A stretch of 64,000 bases of DNA from Alistipes montrealensis (GCF_018362775.1 NZ_JAGYXY010000001.1:759126-823125), one strand, 5' to 3'. Shown: positions 42,372 through 52,609, counted from the first letter of the stretch. The notes: a model not told the origin generated them from the letters alone. Translations and numbers: made by a program.

Positions 42372-43760
42372 TTAAAAATCAGCGTGCTGCGGCGTACGCG
42401 GGAACGGCTGCACGTCACGGATATTGGTCATGCCCGTCACGAAAAGCAACAGCCGGTCGAAGCCCAGGCCGAAGCCCGAGTGGGGAGCGGAACCCCAGCG
42501 GCGGGTATCGAGATACCACCAGAGCTCCTTCTCGCTCATGCCTAATTCGGTAACTCTTGCATGAAGTTTGCCATAGTCGGCCTCACGCTCCGAACCGCCG
42601 ATAATTTCGCCGATTCCGGGGAACAATACGTCCATAGCGCGTACCGTCTTGCCGTCGTCGTTCTGCTTCATGTAGAACGCTTTGATATCCTTCGGGTAGT
42701 TGATCAGGATAACCGGACGCTTGAAGTGCTCCTCGACGAGGTAACGCTCGTGCTCGGACTGCAAGTCGCAGCCCCAGTCGCAGGGAAATTCGAACTTGCG
42801 GCCCGAAGCCTTCAGGATTTCGATACCCTCGGTATAGTCGAGGCGCTTGAAATCGTTGTGCAGCACGAAGTTCAAACGTTCCAGCAGTCCCTGGTCCCAC
42901 ATCTTGTTCATAAATTCGAGGTCCTCCCGGCAGTTGTCCAGTGCATACTGAATGAGGTATTTGAGGAAATCCTCGGCCAGTTCCATGTTGTCCTCCAACT
43001 CGTAGAAGGCCGCTTCGGGCTCGATCATCCAGAATTCCGACGCATGACGCGGGGTATTCGAGTTTTCGGCACGGAACGTGGGGCCGAAAGTGTAGATGCG
43101 GCCCAGCGACAGCGCCCCCAACTCGCCTTCGAGCTGGCCCGACACGGTCAGGTTGCACGACTTGCCGAAGAAGTCCTGTGCATAGTCGATCTTGCCCTCC
43201 TCGGTCCGGGGAAGGTTGTTCAGGTCGAGCGTGGTCACCTGGAACATCGCACCGGCGCCTTCGCAGTCCGAAGCGGTAATGATCGGGGTATGGAAGTAAT
43301 AAAAACCGTTTTTGTTGAAATATTCATGAATGGCGTAGGCCATGGCATGACGGATGCGGAGCACCGCCCCGAAGGTGTTGGTGCGCGGACGCAGGTAAGC
43401 GATATCGCGCAGGAACTCCAGCGAGTGGCCCTTCTTTTGCAAAGGATAGGTATCGGGATCGGCCGTGCCGTAAACCTCGATCTTTTCGGCCTGGACTTCG
43501 ACGCCCTGGCCCGAACCCGGAGATGCGACCAGACGACCGTCGACACGCAGACATGCGCCCGTAGTCACCGGCTTGAGCTGCTCCTCGGCGATCTTCGCCA
43601 GATCGACCACTACCTGTATATTACCTACGCACGACCCGTCGTTCAGGGCGATGAACGCCACGTTCTTGTTACCGCGCTTGGTGCGCACCCAACCTTTGAC
43701 GACGACATCGGTATCGACAGCGCCCGACTTCAGAATTTCTACGATTCTCTGCGTTTTCAT
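42372..43760 (-). CDS. asnS: Asparaginyl-tRNA synthetase
   Basis: A 462-residue class II synthetase. The N-terminal OB-fold binds the anticodon ([20 protein letters not shown]). Motif 2 ([20 protein letters not shown]) and motif 3 ([18 protein letters not shown]) are intact, and the C-terminus [14 protein letters not shown] is that of AsnRS and not AspRS. It charges tRNA-Asn in the cytoplasm. It has its own consensus promoter, divergent from the GH2-like gene, and is followed by rpoN. Confidence 0.97.
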   Translation of the reverse strand: MKTQRIVEILKSGAVDTDVVVKGWVRTKRGNKNVAFIALNDGSCVGNIQVVVDLAKIAEEQLKPVTTGACLRVDGRLVASPGSGQGVEVQAEKIEVYGTADPDTYPLQKKGHSLEFLRDIAYLRPRTNTFGAVLRIRHAMAYAIHEYFNKNGFYYFHTPIITASDCEGAGAMFQVTTLDLNNLPRTEEGKIDYAQDFFGKSCNLTVSGQLEGELGALSLGRIYTFGPTFRAENSNTPRHASEFWMIEPEAAFYELEDNMELAEDFLKYLIQYALDNCREDLEFMNKMWDQGLLERLNFVLHNDFKRLDYTEGIEILKASGRKFEFPCDWGCDLQSEHERYLVEEHFKRPVILINYPKDIKAFYMKQNDDGKTVRAMDVLFPGIGEIIGGSEREADYGKLHARVTELGMSEKELWWYLDTRRWGSAPHSGFGLGFDRLLLFVTGMTNIRDVQPFPRTPQHADF

Positions 43761-43803
43761 ATCTTGATTATATCTGTATTTTCAGTGGTTTTTCCTGAAT
43801 TGA

Positions 43804-43834
43804 CAAAGTTAGCGATTATTTGTGATTTGTCAAA
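43804..43834 (-). promoter_or_regulatory. Consensus promoter of asnS
   Basis: On the minus strand TTTG (43834-43831), 19 bases, then TAACTTTG (43811-43804), an exact TTTG-N19-TAnnTTTG match. It overlaps the promoter of the divergent gene. Confidence 0.8.
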
Positions 43835-43849
43835 AAAAAAGTACCTTTG
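43819..43849 (+). promoter_or_regulatory. Consensus promoter of the GH2-like gene
   Basis: TTTG (43819-43822), 19 bases, then TACCTTTG (43842-43849). The -33 element lies between the boxes of the asnS promoter, so the two polymerase sites overlap and may compete. Confidence 0.8.
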
Positions 43850-43874
43850 TCCGAGTCATACACCCCTGTAAACG

Positions 43875-45212
43875 ATGAAACGAACGATATTGACGGCTGC
43901 ACTGGCAGCCTGCACACTCTCTGCGGCAGCGCAGATGGAGGAGAGGAACCCGGTCCCGATGGCAGCCGCAGGGGGCCGCGTCTACCGCACGGAAGTCGTC
44001 CCTTACGATGCACGCCACGACGCCGAAGCCCGCAACCGCGAGGCCGGAGGCTACTGGATGGCCTTTAATCCCGAAATAGCAGCGGCAGCAGACGCCGTGT
44101 CGATCGTGGGACAGGAGATCGAAATCCCCTACGTCTGGACCGACGGCGACGTTTACCTGCACCTCGAAAACACCCGTTCGGCCTATACGCTGTTGGTCAA
44201 CGACCAGGTCGTGGCCGAGGTCGAGGACTCTGCGACACCCGCTGAATTCGAACTTACGCCCTACATCCGCCAGGGCAAAAACTCGCTGAAACTGATCCTG
44301 CGCAACGCCGCAGCCGAGCAGCTCAACGCCATTCCCGCCAAACGCAAACCCTTCGAAAACAGCTACCTATACTACCAGAACAAACGTTCGATCGGCGACT
44401 TCGAAATCGCACTCGTCCCTGACTCGACCCGTAAGTTCGGCATCCTGGACCTGGCGATCGTGGCCCGCAACTCGTACAACTACGAGGAACCCGTCACCGT
44501 CGGCTACGACATCTACTCGCCGCAGGGCAAACTGCTCGAATTCAACATGACCGAGATCACGATCCCGGGCCGTTCGACCGACACGGTGCGTTTCAGTCCC
44601 TTTATTTACCACACCTACGAAAACAAATGGGAGGCCGGGAGTAAAACGCCGCCGCTCTACAAAGTGATGCTTTTCACGCGCCGCAACGGGGTTTACAAGG
44701 AGTACATGCCGATGAAGATCGGCTTCGGCAAGACCGAACTCATCGACGGACGCATCATGCGGCTGGGCAAGGAACTTAAACTGGTCAAGGCCGAATACAA
44801 CGCCGCCTCCGACCGCAAGACGACGCTCGCAGAACTCAAAGCGCTGAAAGCCGGCGGCAAAAACACCATTTGCCCGGATTATCCCCAGCCGGCATGGTTC
44901 TACGAACTGTGCGACGAACTGGGACTTTACGTCATCGACCGGGCCAATATCAACGCCCCGCAGCGGAGCGGCGACCGCACGGTCGGAGGCACACCCTCGA
45001 ACGACCCGAAACTCGTCGGCGACTACCTCGAACGCGTGAAGGCGATGTACTACCGTTCGCGTAATTTTACCTGCGTCATCGCCTATGAACTGGGCGGTCC
45101 TTCGGGCAACGGCTACAACATGTACAAAGCCTACGAATGGCTCAAATCGGTCGAAAAGTCGCGGCCGGTGATCTACGCCGACGCCGACGGCGAGTGGAAT
45201 TCGGACTTGTAG
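43875..45212 (+). CDS. GH2-like protein without catalytic residues (pseudo-beta-galactosidase)
   Basis: A 445-residue secreted protein (signal ending CTLSAAAQ). The architecture is that of a GH2 beta-galactosidase cut short: a jelly-roll sugar-binding domain (residues 30-165), an Ig-like domain (185-305) and the first part of a TIM barrel. The barrel keeps FYELCDELGLYVIDRANI and ELGGPSGNGYNMYKAYEWLK, which align with the GH2 segments FYELCDELGLYVIDEANIE and GNESGNG. The Asn-Glu acid/base pair is replaced by Gly-Pro, the Glu of DEANIE by Arg, and the His of SHYP by Asp. The frame ends before the nucleophile. There is no frameshift and the gene has its own promoter, so it is probably a non-enzymatic binding protein and not a decayed gene. 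Confidence 0.75.
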   Translation: MKRTILTAALAACTLSAAAQMEERNPVPMAAAGGRVYRTEVVPYDARHDAEARNREAGGYWMAFNPEIAAAADAVSIVGQEIEIPYVWTDGDVYLHLENTRSAYTLLVNDQVVAEVEDSATPAEFELTPYIRQGKNSLKLILRNAAAEQLNAIPAKRKPFENSYLYYQNKRSIGDFEIALVPDSTRKFGILDLAIVARNSYNYEEPVTVGYDIYSPQGKLLEFNMTEITIPGRSTDTVRFSPFIYHTYENKWEAGSKTPPLYKVMLFTRRNGVYKEYMPMKIGFGKTELIDGRIMRLGKELKLVKAEYNAASDRKTTLAELKALKAGGKNTICPDYPQPAWFYELCDELGLYVIDRANINAPQRSGDRTVGGTPSNDPKLVGDYLERVKAMYYRSRNFTCVIAYELGGPSGNGYNMYKAYEWLKSVEKSRPVIYADADGEWNSDL

Positions 45213-45254
45213 GGAACAGCTATCAAGCAATTAACAGACAACGCTTTAAGCTAC

Positions 45255-45293
45255 ATTGACCGACAGTTTTTGAACTGTCGGTCAATTTTTTTT
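45255..45293 (+). terminator. Rho-independent terminator after the GH2-like gene
   Basis: A 14-bp perfect stem ATTGACCGACAGTT / AACTGTCGGTCAAT with a TTTG loop runs into eight T. Confidence 0.95.
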
Positions 45294-45339
45294 ATCATTT
45301 TGTAACCCGATTGTGTTCCATCTTTGAAAAAATCTTTCA

Positions 45340-45347
45340 TATCTTTG
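45340..45347 (+). promoter_or_regulatory. -7 box of the sigma/FecR unit of locus 2
   Basis: TATCTTTG fits TAnnTTTG, 53 bases before the sigma gene ATG at 45401. No TTTG was found at the standard distance. Confidence 0.5.
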
Positions 45348-45400
45348 ATCACGGCCATCGACGGCTAAAACAGTACCGCAAACGACACAAACAGCGTACC

Positions 45401-45958
45401 ATGAAGTTCATTTTCGGCAGGCAGCAAAACGACAGCGAGTTGATCTCGGCGATCATCCGGGGCGACGTGAACGCTTACGAACAACTCTTCGTGCGCTACT
45501 ACCCCACGCTGCTGCACTTCATCCGCGGAATGCTCAAGGACGACCACATGTCGGAAGACATCGCCCAGAACATCTTCATGAAACTCTGGATTCACCGCGA
45601 GAAACTCGACAGCACCCAGTCGGTGAAGAACTACCTGTTCGTACTGGCCAAACACGAAATCTACAACATCTTCAAAGCCAAGCGGACCACCATGCTCTCG
45701 CTGCTGCCCCAACTGAGCGACCGCGACATCGCGGACCGCGCCGGTTCCGCAGAGGAGCAGTACAACTACACGGAACTGAATGCGCTGCTGATGCAGGGCA
45801 TCTCGAAAATGCCGCCCCAGCGGCAACTGATTTTCCGCATGAGCCGTTACGAGCACCTCTCCAACCGCGAAATCGCCGAGCGCCTGGGACTCTCGGTACG
45901 CACCGTCGACAAGCACATCGAACTGGCATTAAAGGACCTCCACAGCACGCTCTGTTGA
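45401..45958 (+). CDS. ECF RNA polymerase sigma factor of SusCD locus 2
   Basis: A 185-residue ECF sigma protein from the ATG at 45401; the frame stays open upstream to 45311, but that would precede the -7 box. Region 2: ISAIIRGDVNAYEQLFVRYY and SEDIAQNIFMKLWIHREKL. Region 4: MPPQRQLIFRMSRYEHLSNR and the helix-turn-helix EIAERLGLSVRTVDKHIE. It is followed after 126 bases by fecR and then an STN-type SusC, the standard trans-envelope signalling order. It should turn on this locus when the ligand occupies SusC. Confidence 0.95.
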   Translation: MKFIFGRQQNDSELISAIIRGDVNAYEQLFVRYYPTLLHFIRGMLKDDHMSEDIAQNIFMKLWIHREKLDSTQSVKNYLFVLAKHEIYNIFKAKRTTMLSLLPQLSDRDIADRAGSAEEQYNYTELNALLMQGISKMPPQRQLIFRMSRYEHLSNREIAERLGLSVRTVDKHIELALKDLHSTLC

Positions 45959-46084
45959 TTTTTCCGATTTTTTTCACTTTTTTTGTAGTTCCGGTTACGT
46001 AACAGGGGCCGCTTCGTTGTTCTTTATACAGCAGGATGACCGGAGGAAGGCTCCGCATCCGGCGGCGAACAGAGAAAAGGACCT

Positions 46085-47068
46085 ATGACCAAGTTAAACG
46101 AATATTTCGACAACGAACTCTCCGCACAGGAGCAGCTCGAAGTGCAGATGTGGCTCGCAGAGCACGGCGAAAACCCGGACCCGGAGACACAGTTGGCCGA
46201 ACTTTTCGACAGCCTGCACGTCGATGACGATACGGCAGCCCGTGCGGCTTTCGGACGCGTCGCCCACCGGCTGGGGATCGCCGGAGGGCAGAAGCCCGCA
46301 GCATCGCACCGCGCACGCATCGTTACATGGAGCCAGCGTATCGCCGCGGTGCTCGTCATTCCGCTGCTGTGCGCCGTTTGGCTGCTCTACACCGACCGCC
46401 AGCCCGGAGTCGAATGGCTCGAACAGCAGGTTCCCTGCGGCGAAACCGCCGAACTGGCGCTTCCCGACGGTACGCTCCTGCACCTGAACTCCGGCAGCCG
46501 CATCACCTACCCGTCGGCATTTACAGGCAAAGAGCGCCGCATCTTCGTCGAAGGCGAAATATTCGCCGACGTGGCGAAAAATCCCCGCAAGCCCTTCATC
46601 ATCCAATCGGGCGAAGTCGGCATCCGCGTCCTGGGGACCAAATTCAACTTCAAATCCTATGCGAACACCGATTGCGTCGAGGTGTTGCTGGTAGAAGGGT
46701 CCGTCCAGTTCGACATCAACACCAAAGCGCGCAAGCAGCAGTTGGTGATGAAACCGGGCGACATGGTGCAGTACGACCGCACCTCGGGCGACATCGACCT
46801 TACATCGTTCCGCCCCGGCTACTTCAAGTCCTTCGCCGAAAACAGGGCCATCCACTTCTTCAACCTGCGCATGCGCGACATTGCGGCCGACCTCGAACGC
46901 CTGTTCGGCACGCAGATCGTCATTCTCGATGAAACACTTGCCCAGGCGCGCTATTTCGCCTATTTCACCAACAACGAAAATCTGGACCAGATACTATCCG
47001 CTATCAATTCCAATCATAAGATGCAAGTCCTGCGTCGCGACGGAGTCATCTACCTCTCGTCAAACTGA
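46085..47068 (+). CDS. FecR-family anti-sigma factor of SusCD locus 2
   Basis: A 327-residue protein. A short cytoplasmic region (NEYFDNELSAQEQLEVQMWL) binds sigma. One membrane segment lies near residues 84-103 (RIAAVLVIPLLCAVWLLYTD). The FecR domain follows (VPCGETAELALPDGTLLHLN, GEIFADVAKNPRKPFII, VLGTKFNFKSY), and a DUF4974-like end (FFNLRMRDIAADLERLFG). It relays ligand status from the STN domain of the following receptor to the sigma factor just upstream. The 171-base gap to susC shows no gene or clear signal. Confidence 0.95.
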   Translation: MTKLNEYFDNELSAQEQLEVQMWLAEHGENPDPETQLAELFDSLHVDDDTAARAAFGRVAHRLGIAGGQKPAASHRARIVTWSQRIAAVLVIPLLCAVWLLYTDRQPGVEWLEQQVPCGETAELALPDGTLLHLNSGSRITYPSAFTGKERRIFVEGEIFADVAKNPRKPFIIQSGEVGIRVLGTKFNFKSYANTDCVEVLLVEGSVQFDINTKARKQQLVMKPGDMVQYDRTSGDIDLTSFRPGYFKSFAENRAIHFFNLRMRDIAADLERLFGTQIVILDETLAQARYFAYFTNNENLDQILSAINSNHKMQVLRRDGVIYLSSN

Positions 47069-47239
47069 TCCCGCTGAATTCTTCCCAAAACCAACCGAAC
47101 GCAAAAACCGAAACGCCTATGAATAATTAACGACAATTCCCTTCATCAGCTTCCTTTTCTGTTTCTTTTCTGTGACCCGCCCGGATGCCACCGACCCCGG
47201 CATGCCCGCACCTAAACTAGAACCTTAAATAAACCTATC

Positions 47240-50200
47240 ATGGGAAACGACTACAATCGTCGGGGAACTCGCTTTGCGAGACTCCTCTACCTGGTTATTC
47301 TCTGTATGTTACTCAGCCCTGCGGCAGCCCTTGCGCAGGAAAAGGGAATCAACCTCGAGTTGAAGAACGTGACCGTTCAGGAGGCCGTAGCCACGCTGAA
47401 CCGTACGGAAAACTACTCCATCATCATCAGTTCGGACGAAGTGGACCTCGGCAAACGCATCTCCGTTTCGGCCAAAAACGCAACCATCCGCGAAGTCCTC
47501 GACCAGGTATTCGCCGGGCAGAACGTAACCTGCACCATCGACGGACGCCGCATCTCCGTCACCAAGAAACAACCCGCGGCTCCCGCTAAAACGGCTGCGG
47601 CCGCAAACACCCTGCACGGACGGGTGACCGATGTCAAAGGACAGCCGATCATCGCCGCGACAGTCGCTGTCGAAGGGACTTCGAAAGGCACGCTGACGGG
47701 TATAGACGGCGATTTTGAACTGAAGGATGTAAAATTCCCGGCCAAAATCAACGTCTCCTACCTGGGTTATATCTCCCAGACCATAGAGATCAAGGCGGGA
47801 GGTGGAAACGCCCCGCTCGAAATCGTCCTGAAAGAGTCGGACAACCTGATGGACGAAGTGGTGGTCGTGGGCTACGGTACGCAGCGCAGGGCCAACCTCT
47901 CGGGCGCCGTAGCTACCATCAGCGGCAAAGACCTCAACGCCCGCCCGGTGGTTTCGGCCGCCAACGCCCTGCAGGGCGCCGACCCCTCGGTCAACATCAC
48001 CTTCGGCACGGGTTCGCCCGAATCGGCTTACAGCATCAACATCCGCGGTTCGGTGTCGCTCAACACCGGGTCGCCGCTCGTGCTGGCCGACGGTGTGGAG
48101 GTGAGCCTCAGCCAGATCAATCCCAACGACATCGAATCGGTATCGGTCCTCAAGGACGCCTCGTCGTGCGCCATCTACGGCGCCAAGGCTTCGGCCGGCG
48201 TAGTACTCATCACCACCAAGGCGGGTAAGAAAGGCGAACGTGCGCGCGTCTCCTACAACGGACGCTTCGGATGGGCCAAAAACACCACCTCGACCGACTT
48301 CATCACCACCGGCTACGACCACGTACGCATCGTCAACCAGTTTATGAACGACTCGTCGGACGGCACGATGAACATTTTCCGCTACACCGAGGAGAACGGC
48401 GGACTGCAGAAACTCTACGACCGCCGCAACGACCGTACGGAGCACCCGGACCGTCCATGGGTCGAAGTGGGCGACGACGGCAAGTACTACTATTACGGCA
48501 ATTTCGACTGGTACGGCTATTTCTATAACCGCGTGCGCACGCAGCAGGAGCACAACCTCTCGCTCTCGGGCGGCACGGACAAGGTGACCTATTACGCCAG
48601 CGGCCGTATCTACCAGCAGTACGGCATGTTCAACATCAACAAGGACAAGTACACCGACTACGCCTTCCGCACGAAGGTATCGGCCCAGATGACCCCGTGG
48701 CTGAAATACTCGAACAACATCAGCTTCGACACCTCCGGGTACAAATACGGCGGCCACTCGGATTACGAGGGCACGATCAACGCCCTGCAGTCGAACATCT
48801 GCGCTGCGTTCGTCCCGTTCAATCCCGACGGAACGATCGTACAGTATGTCAACCAGTTGGGCAAGAACTCCCCGATCGGCGCAGGCCGCGGCGGACAGAT
48901 GAGCGCCGACCGTTCGAAGAACTCGAAGGAGAACCGCTACCTGACGCTCTCGAACCAGTTCGACATCACGATCCTCAAAAAGCTCGTCGTCACGGCGGCC
49001 TACGACTACCGCCAGCGCGACCGGCTCTACAAATACCGCAACAACACGTTCGAATATTCGCGCCAGCAGGGTGTTATGGAGACCTTCACTTCGGGTTCGG
49101 TCGAGAACTCCTACCGCGAGGTGCACTACGGGTACAAAGGCCATAATGTCAACATCTACGGCACGTACGAAAATACGTGGGGCGGCCATCATTTCAAAGC
49201 TACCGCCGGCGGCCAGTACGAGGACTACCGCTCCACGTCGCTCGACGTGAAGCAAACCGGCCTGTCGAGCGACAACATCGACTCGTTCACCGTGGCAACG
49301 GGTCCCATTACCCTCTCGCAGTCGATCTCGGCCTATCGCACGCTGGGTTTCTTCGGCCGCGTGAACTACGACTACGACGGCAAATACATCTTCGAGGCGA
49401 GCGCCCGCGGCGACGGCTCGTCGCGCTTCGAGCCGGACCACCGCTGGGGCTTCTTCCCCTCGGCGTCGGCTGCGTGGCGTATCAGCGAGGAGTCGTTCTT
49501 CGAACCGGTGCGCGACGTGATGAACAACCTCAAGCTGCGTCTCTCGGTGGGCAGCCTGGGCAACCAGCAGGTAGCCAACTACGCCTACATCGAACAGATC
49601 AGCACCGACAACCAGATGTCCTACACCTTCGACGGATTGGAGAAAGGCTATTACGCCAACGTCTCCGACCCCTTGTCGTCGGGACTGACGTGGGAGACCG
49701 TGACCACCTATGACGTGGGTCTCGACGTGGGCCTGCTGAACGGCCGCCTCAACCTCACGGGCGATTACTACATCCGCGACACGAAGGACATGCTTACCAC
49801 TTCGCTCACCCTGCCCGACGTTTTCGGCGCCAAAACCCCGAAAGCCAACTGCGCCAACCTGCGCACCAAAGGCTGGGAGATCACCCTCGGCTGGCAGGAC
49901 GAATTCCAGTTGGCGGGAAGCGCCTTCTCGTACAACGTTTCGGCTTCGATCGGCGACTACATCACCAAAATCACCAAATACAACAACCCCGACCGGCTGA
50001 TCTCGGACCACTACGTGGGCAAGGCGCTGGGTGAAATCTGGGGTTACCATGTCGACGGACTGTTCAAGACCGACCGCGAAGCGGCCGAGTACCAGGCCAC
50101 GATCGACGACAAGGCGGTCAACAACCGCGTCTACCAGTGTAAGGGTCCGGCCGGCAACCGCCTGCGCGCCGGCGACGTGCGCTTTGCCGACCTCGACGGC

Positions 50201-50809
50201 GACAACGTCATCTCCGAAGGTTCGGGCACGGTGGACGATCCGGGCGACAAGCGCATCATCGGCAACTCGCTGCCGCGTTACAGCTACTCGTTCCGCCTGG
50301 GCTTCAACTGGATGGGCTTCGACGTGTCGGCCTTCTTCCAGGGCATCGGACGCCGCGACTGGTATCCGGCAGCCGGACAGGCATCCTACGACTTCTGGGG
50401 CCCCTACGCCTTCCCGCCCACCTCGTTCATCCACAAGGATTTCTATTCGAACTGCTGGTCGGAAGACAACCGCAACGCCTACTTCCCCCGTCCGCGTGGT
50501 TACAACGCCTATTCGGGCGGTTCGCTGGGTGAGAAAAACGACCGCTACATCCAGAATCTCGCCTACCTGCGCCTGAAAAACCTCACGATCGGTTACACCG
50601 TGCCGCAGAAACTCACGCGCAAAATCGGCATCGACCGCGCCCGTGTCTACTTCTCGGGCGAGAACCTCTGCTACTGGTCGCCGCTGAAACGATACAACAA
50701 GACCATCGACCCCGAACTGGCAGGATCGTCGAGCACCAACCAAAAGGATTCGGGAACGGGCTATGCCTACCCCAGGACCCTCTCGGTAGGCGTAGACATC
50801 AACTTCTAA
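47240..50809 (+). CDS. SusC/RagA-family TonB-dependent receptor with STN domain
   Basis: A 1189-residue outer-membrane transporter. A signal peptide ends near ALAQ. The STN domain is at residues 34-112 (INLELKNVTVQEAVATLNRT), followed by a carboxypeptidase-like domain (LHGRVTDVKGQPIIAATVAV), the TonB-box region DEVVVVGYGTQRR, and the plug with NIRGSVSLNTGSPLVLADG and SVLKDASSCAIYG. The barrel ends in YPRTLSVGVDINF. The calcium-like loop FADLDGDNVISEGSG carries an extra acidic insertion compared with the receptor at 15028. It signals to FecR and imports a large ligand with the SusD encoded 19 bases downstream. Confidence 0.96.
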   Translation: MGNDYNRRGTRFARLLYLVILCMLLSPAAALAQEKGINLELKNVTVQEAVATLNRTENYSIIISSDEVDLGKRISVSAKNATIREVLDQVFAGQNVTCTIDGRRISVTKKQPAAPAKTAAAANTLHGRVTDVKGQPIIAATVAVEGTSKGTLTGIDGDFELKDVKFPAKINVSYLGYISQTIEIKAGGGNAPLEIVLKESDNLMDEVVVVGYGTQRRANLSGAVATISGKDLNARPVVSAANALQGADPSVNITFGTGSPESAYSINIRGSVSLNTGSPLVLADGVEVSLSQINPNDIESVSVLKDASSCAIYGAKASAGVVLITTKAGKKGERARVSYNGRFGWAKNTTSTDFITTGYDHVRIVNQFMNDSSDGTMNIFRYTEENGGLQKLYDRRNDRTEHPDRPWVEVGDDGKYYYYGNFDWYGYFYNRVRTQQEHNLSLSGGTDKVTYYASGRIYQQYGMFNINKDKYTDYAFRTKVSAQMTPWLKYSNNISFDTSGYKYGGHSDYEGTINALQSNICAAFVPFNPDGTIVQYVNQLGKNSPIGAGRGGQMSADRSKNSKENRYLTLSNQFDITILKKLVVTAAYDYRQRDRLYKYRNNTFEYSRQQGVMETFTSGSVENSYREVHYGYKGHNVNIYGTYENTWGGHHFKATAGGQYEDYRSTSLDVKQTGLSSDNIDSFTVATGPITLSQSISAYRTLGFFGRVNYDYDGKYIFEASARGDGSSRFEPDHRWGFFPSASAAWRISEESFFEPVRDVMNNLKLRLSVGSLGNQQVANYAYIEQISTDNQMSYTFDGLEKGYYANVSDPLSSGLTWETVTTYDVGLDVGLLNGRLNLTGDYYIRDTKDMLTTSLTLPDVFGAKTPKANCANLRTKGWEITLGWQDEFQLAGSAFSYNVSASIGDYITKITKYNNPDRLISDHYVGKALGEIWGYHVDGLFKTDREAAEYQATIDDKAVNNRVYQCKGPAGNRLRAGDVRFADLDGDNVISEGSGTVDDPGDKRIIGNSLPRYSYSFRLGFNWMGFDVSAFFQGIGRRDWYPAAGQASYDFWGPYAFPPTSFIHKDFYSNCWSEDNRNAYFPRPRGYNAYSGGSLGEKNDRYIQNLAYLRLKNLTIGYTVPQKLTRKIGIDRARVYFSGENLCYWSPLKRYNKTIDPELAGSSSTNQKDSGTGYAYPRTLSVGVDINF

Positions 50810-50828
50810 CGCATAAAGAGAACGACAG

Positions 50829-52583
50829 ATGAAAACACTGTACAAAATACTAGCGACGATGCTGCTGGGAGCGGCATGCGCCGGCTGCGATTTGACCCTC
50901 ATCCCCGAAGATACGGTCACCCCGCAGACCTTCTTCAAGTCCGAAGTAGACCTACGCCTGTGGACCAACCAGTTCTACACGATGCTCGACTCGCCCGACA
51001 GCGCCGCCGGACTCAATGCCGACGACATGGTGGACAAGAGCATGGGCGACGTGATTTCGGGAACCCGCATGGCCTCCGACGAGTCCGGCTGGACCTGGAC
51101 CGCCCTGCGCAAGGTCAACTATTACCTGCAAAACTCGCACAACTGCACCGACGAGGCGGCCCGCACGAAATACGACGGTGTGGCCTACTTCTTCCGCGCC
51201 TACTTCTACTACGAGAAAGTGCGGCGTTACGGCGACGTACCCTGGTACGACAAAGTGATCGGCTCCGAGGAGGAGGACCTGCTGAAAAAGCCCCGCGAGG
51301 ACCGCGGAATCATCATGGACCATGTGATGTCGGACCTCGACAACGCCATCGCCATGCTGCCGCGAGACAAGGAGGTGGCACGCGTGACCCGCTGGTCGGC
51401 GCTGGCCCTCAAGTCCCGGGCGGCGCTTTACGAAGGCACATGGCGCAAATACCGCAACCTGCCCGACGCCGAGAAATACCTCGAACAGGCGGCCGACGCC
51501 GCAGCGACCTTCATCGCCGAGAGCGGTTATTCGATCTACAAAGAGGGCACGGAACCTTATCGCGACCTTTTCTGCAGCGACAACGCCAAGTCGTCCGAGG
51601 TCATCCTGGCTCGCCTCTACAACTTCGAAGGGCTGAACCTCGCGCATAGCCTGCAGTTCAACATCCGCAACGGCGCGCAGGGCTTCACCCGCCGCTTCAT
51701 GAACCATTACCTGATGGCCGACGGCTCGCGCTTCACCGAAAAACAGGGATATGAAACGATGTTCTACACCGAAGAGACCGAAGGGCGCGATCCGCGTATG
51801 GTGCAGACCGTGCTCTGCCCGGGCTATGTAGCCAAAGGCGAAAGTTCGGCCACGCCCAACGACATGACGGCGATGACGGGCTACGAGCCGATCAAGTTCG
51901 TATCGACGGCGGCCCACAGCGGCGCTTCGAAAGGCACGTCCGACTGGGCGCTGTTCCGCACGGCGGAGGTTTACCTCAACTACGCCGAAGCCAAAGCCGA
52001 ACTGGGCACGCTGACGCAGGACGACCTGACCATCTCGATCGACAAAATCCGCGACCGCATCGGAATGGACGGACTCGACATGGCGGCAGCCAACGCCGAT
52101 CCCGATCCGTTCCTCCTGGCCTGCTACCCCAAGGTCACCAAAAGCGCCAACACGGGCGTGATCCTCGAAATCCGCCGGGAACGCACCGTCGAAATGGTCA
52201 TGGAAGGCCAGCGCATGTGGGACATGTTCCGCTGGAAAGAAGGTGCGCAGATGGTCAACGAAACGACACCCTACTACGGCATCTACTTCCCCGGCCCGGG
52301 CCTTTACGACATGGACGGCGACGGCAAGAACGATCTGGAACTCTACGCCACACAGCAGACCAGCGTACCGGCCGACGGACTGACGGTGCTGAAGATCGGA
52401 TCGGACATCGTCCTTTCCGACGCAGCTAACAACCGCGGTTACGTCGTAGCCTGGAGCGCCCTGAAATACACCTGGACCGAGGAACGCGACTATCTGTGGC
52501 CGATTCCGGCCGACCAGCGCGTACTGACGGGCGGCCTGCTGACCCAGAACCCCGGATGGACCGACAGCACCAATTTCGACTGA
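50829..52583 (+). CDS. SusD/RagB-family surface lipoprotein of locus 2
   Basis: A 584-residue lipoprotein (GAACAGC, then DLTLIPEDTVTPQTFF). TPR-like helices include YDGVAYFFRAYFYYEKVRRY (near 117) and RWSALALKSRAALYEGTWRK (near 189). The C-terminal part has LEIRRERTVEMVMEGQRMWD and ends LWPIPADQRVLTGGLLTQNPGW, the SusD signature. It binds ligand on the SusC receptor. It is followed after 26 bases by the DUF4988/GLUG lipoproteins, which are likely its working partners at the cell surface. Confidence 0.95.
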   Translation: MKTLYKILATMLLGAACAGCDLTLIPEDTVTPQTFFKSEVDLRLWTNQFYTMLDSPDSAAGLNADDMVDKSMGDVISGTRMASDESGWTWTALRKVNYYLQNSHNCTDEAARTKYDGVAYFFRAYFYYEKVRRYGDVPWYDKVIGSEEEDLLKKPREDRGIIMDHVMSDLDNAIAMLPRDKEVARVTRWSALALKSRAALYEGTWRKYRNLPDAEKYLEQAADAAATFIAESGYSIYKEGTEPYRDLFCSDNAKSSEVILARLYNFEGLNLAHSLQFNIRNGAQGFTRRFMNHYLMADGSRFTEKQGYETMFYTEETEGRDPRMVQTVLCPGYVAKGESSATPNDMTAMTGYEPIKFVSTAAHSGASKGTSDWALFRTAEVYLNYAEAKAELGTLTQDDLTISIDKIRDRIGMDGLDMAAANADPDPFLLACYPKVTKSANTGVILEIRRERTVEMVMEGQRMWDMFRWKEGAQMVNETTPYYGIYFPGPGLYDMDGDGKNDLELYATQQTSVPADGLTVLKIGSDIVLSDAANNRGYVVAWSALKYTWTEERDYLWPIPADQRVLTGGLLTQNPGWTDSTNFD

Positions 52584-52609
52584 TGCTTTTTGCAACCCGA
52601 TAAAACTCA

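Noticed and set aside
47309-50968. A 1219-codon open frame antisense to susC of locus 2
   Set aside because: Same compositional shadow. It also crosses the start of the susD gene and has no signal peptide or motif.
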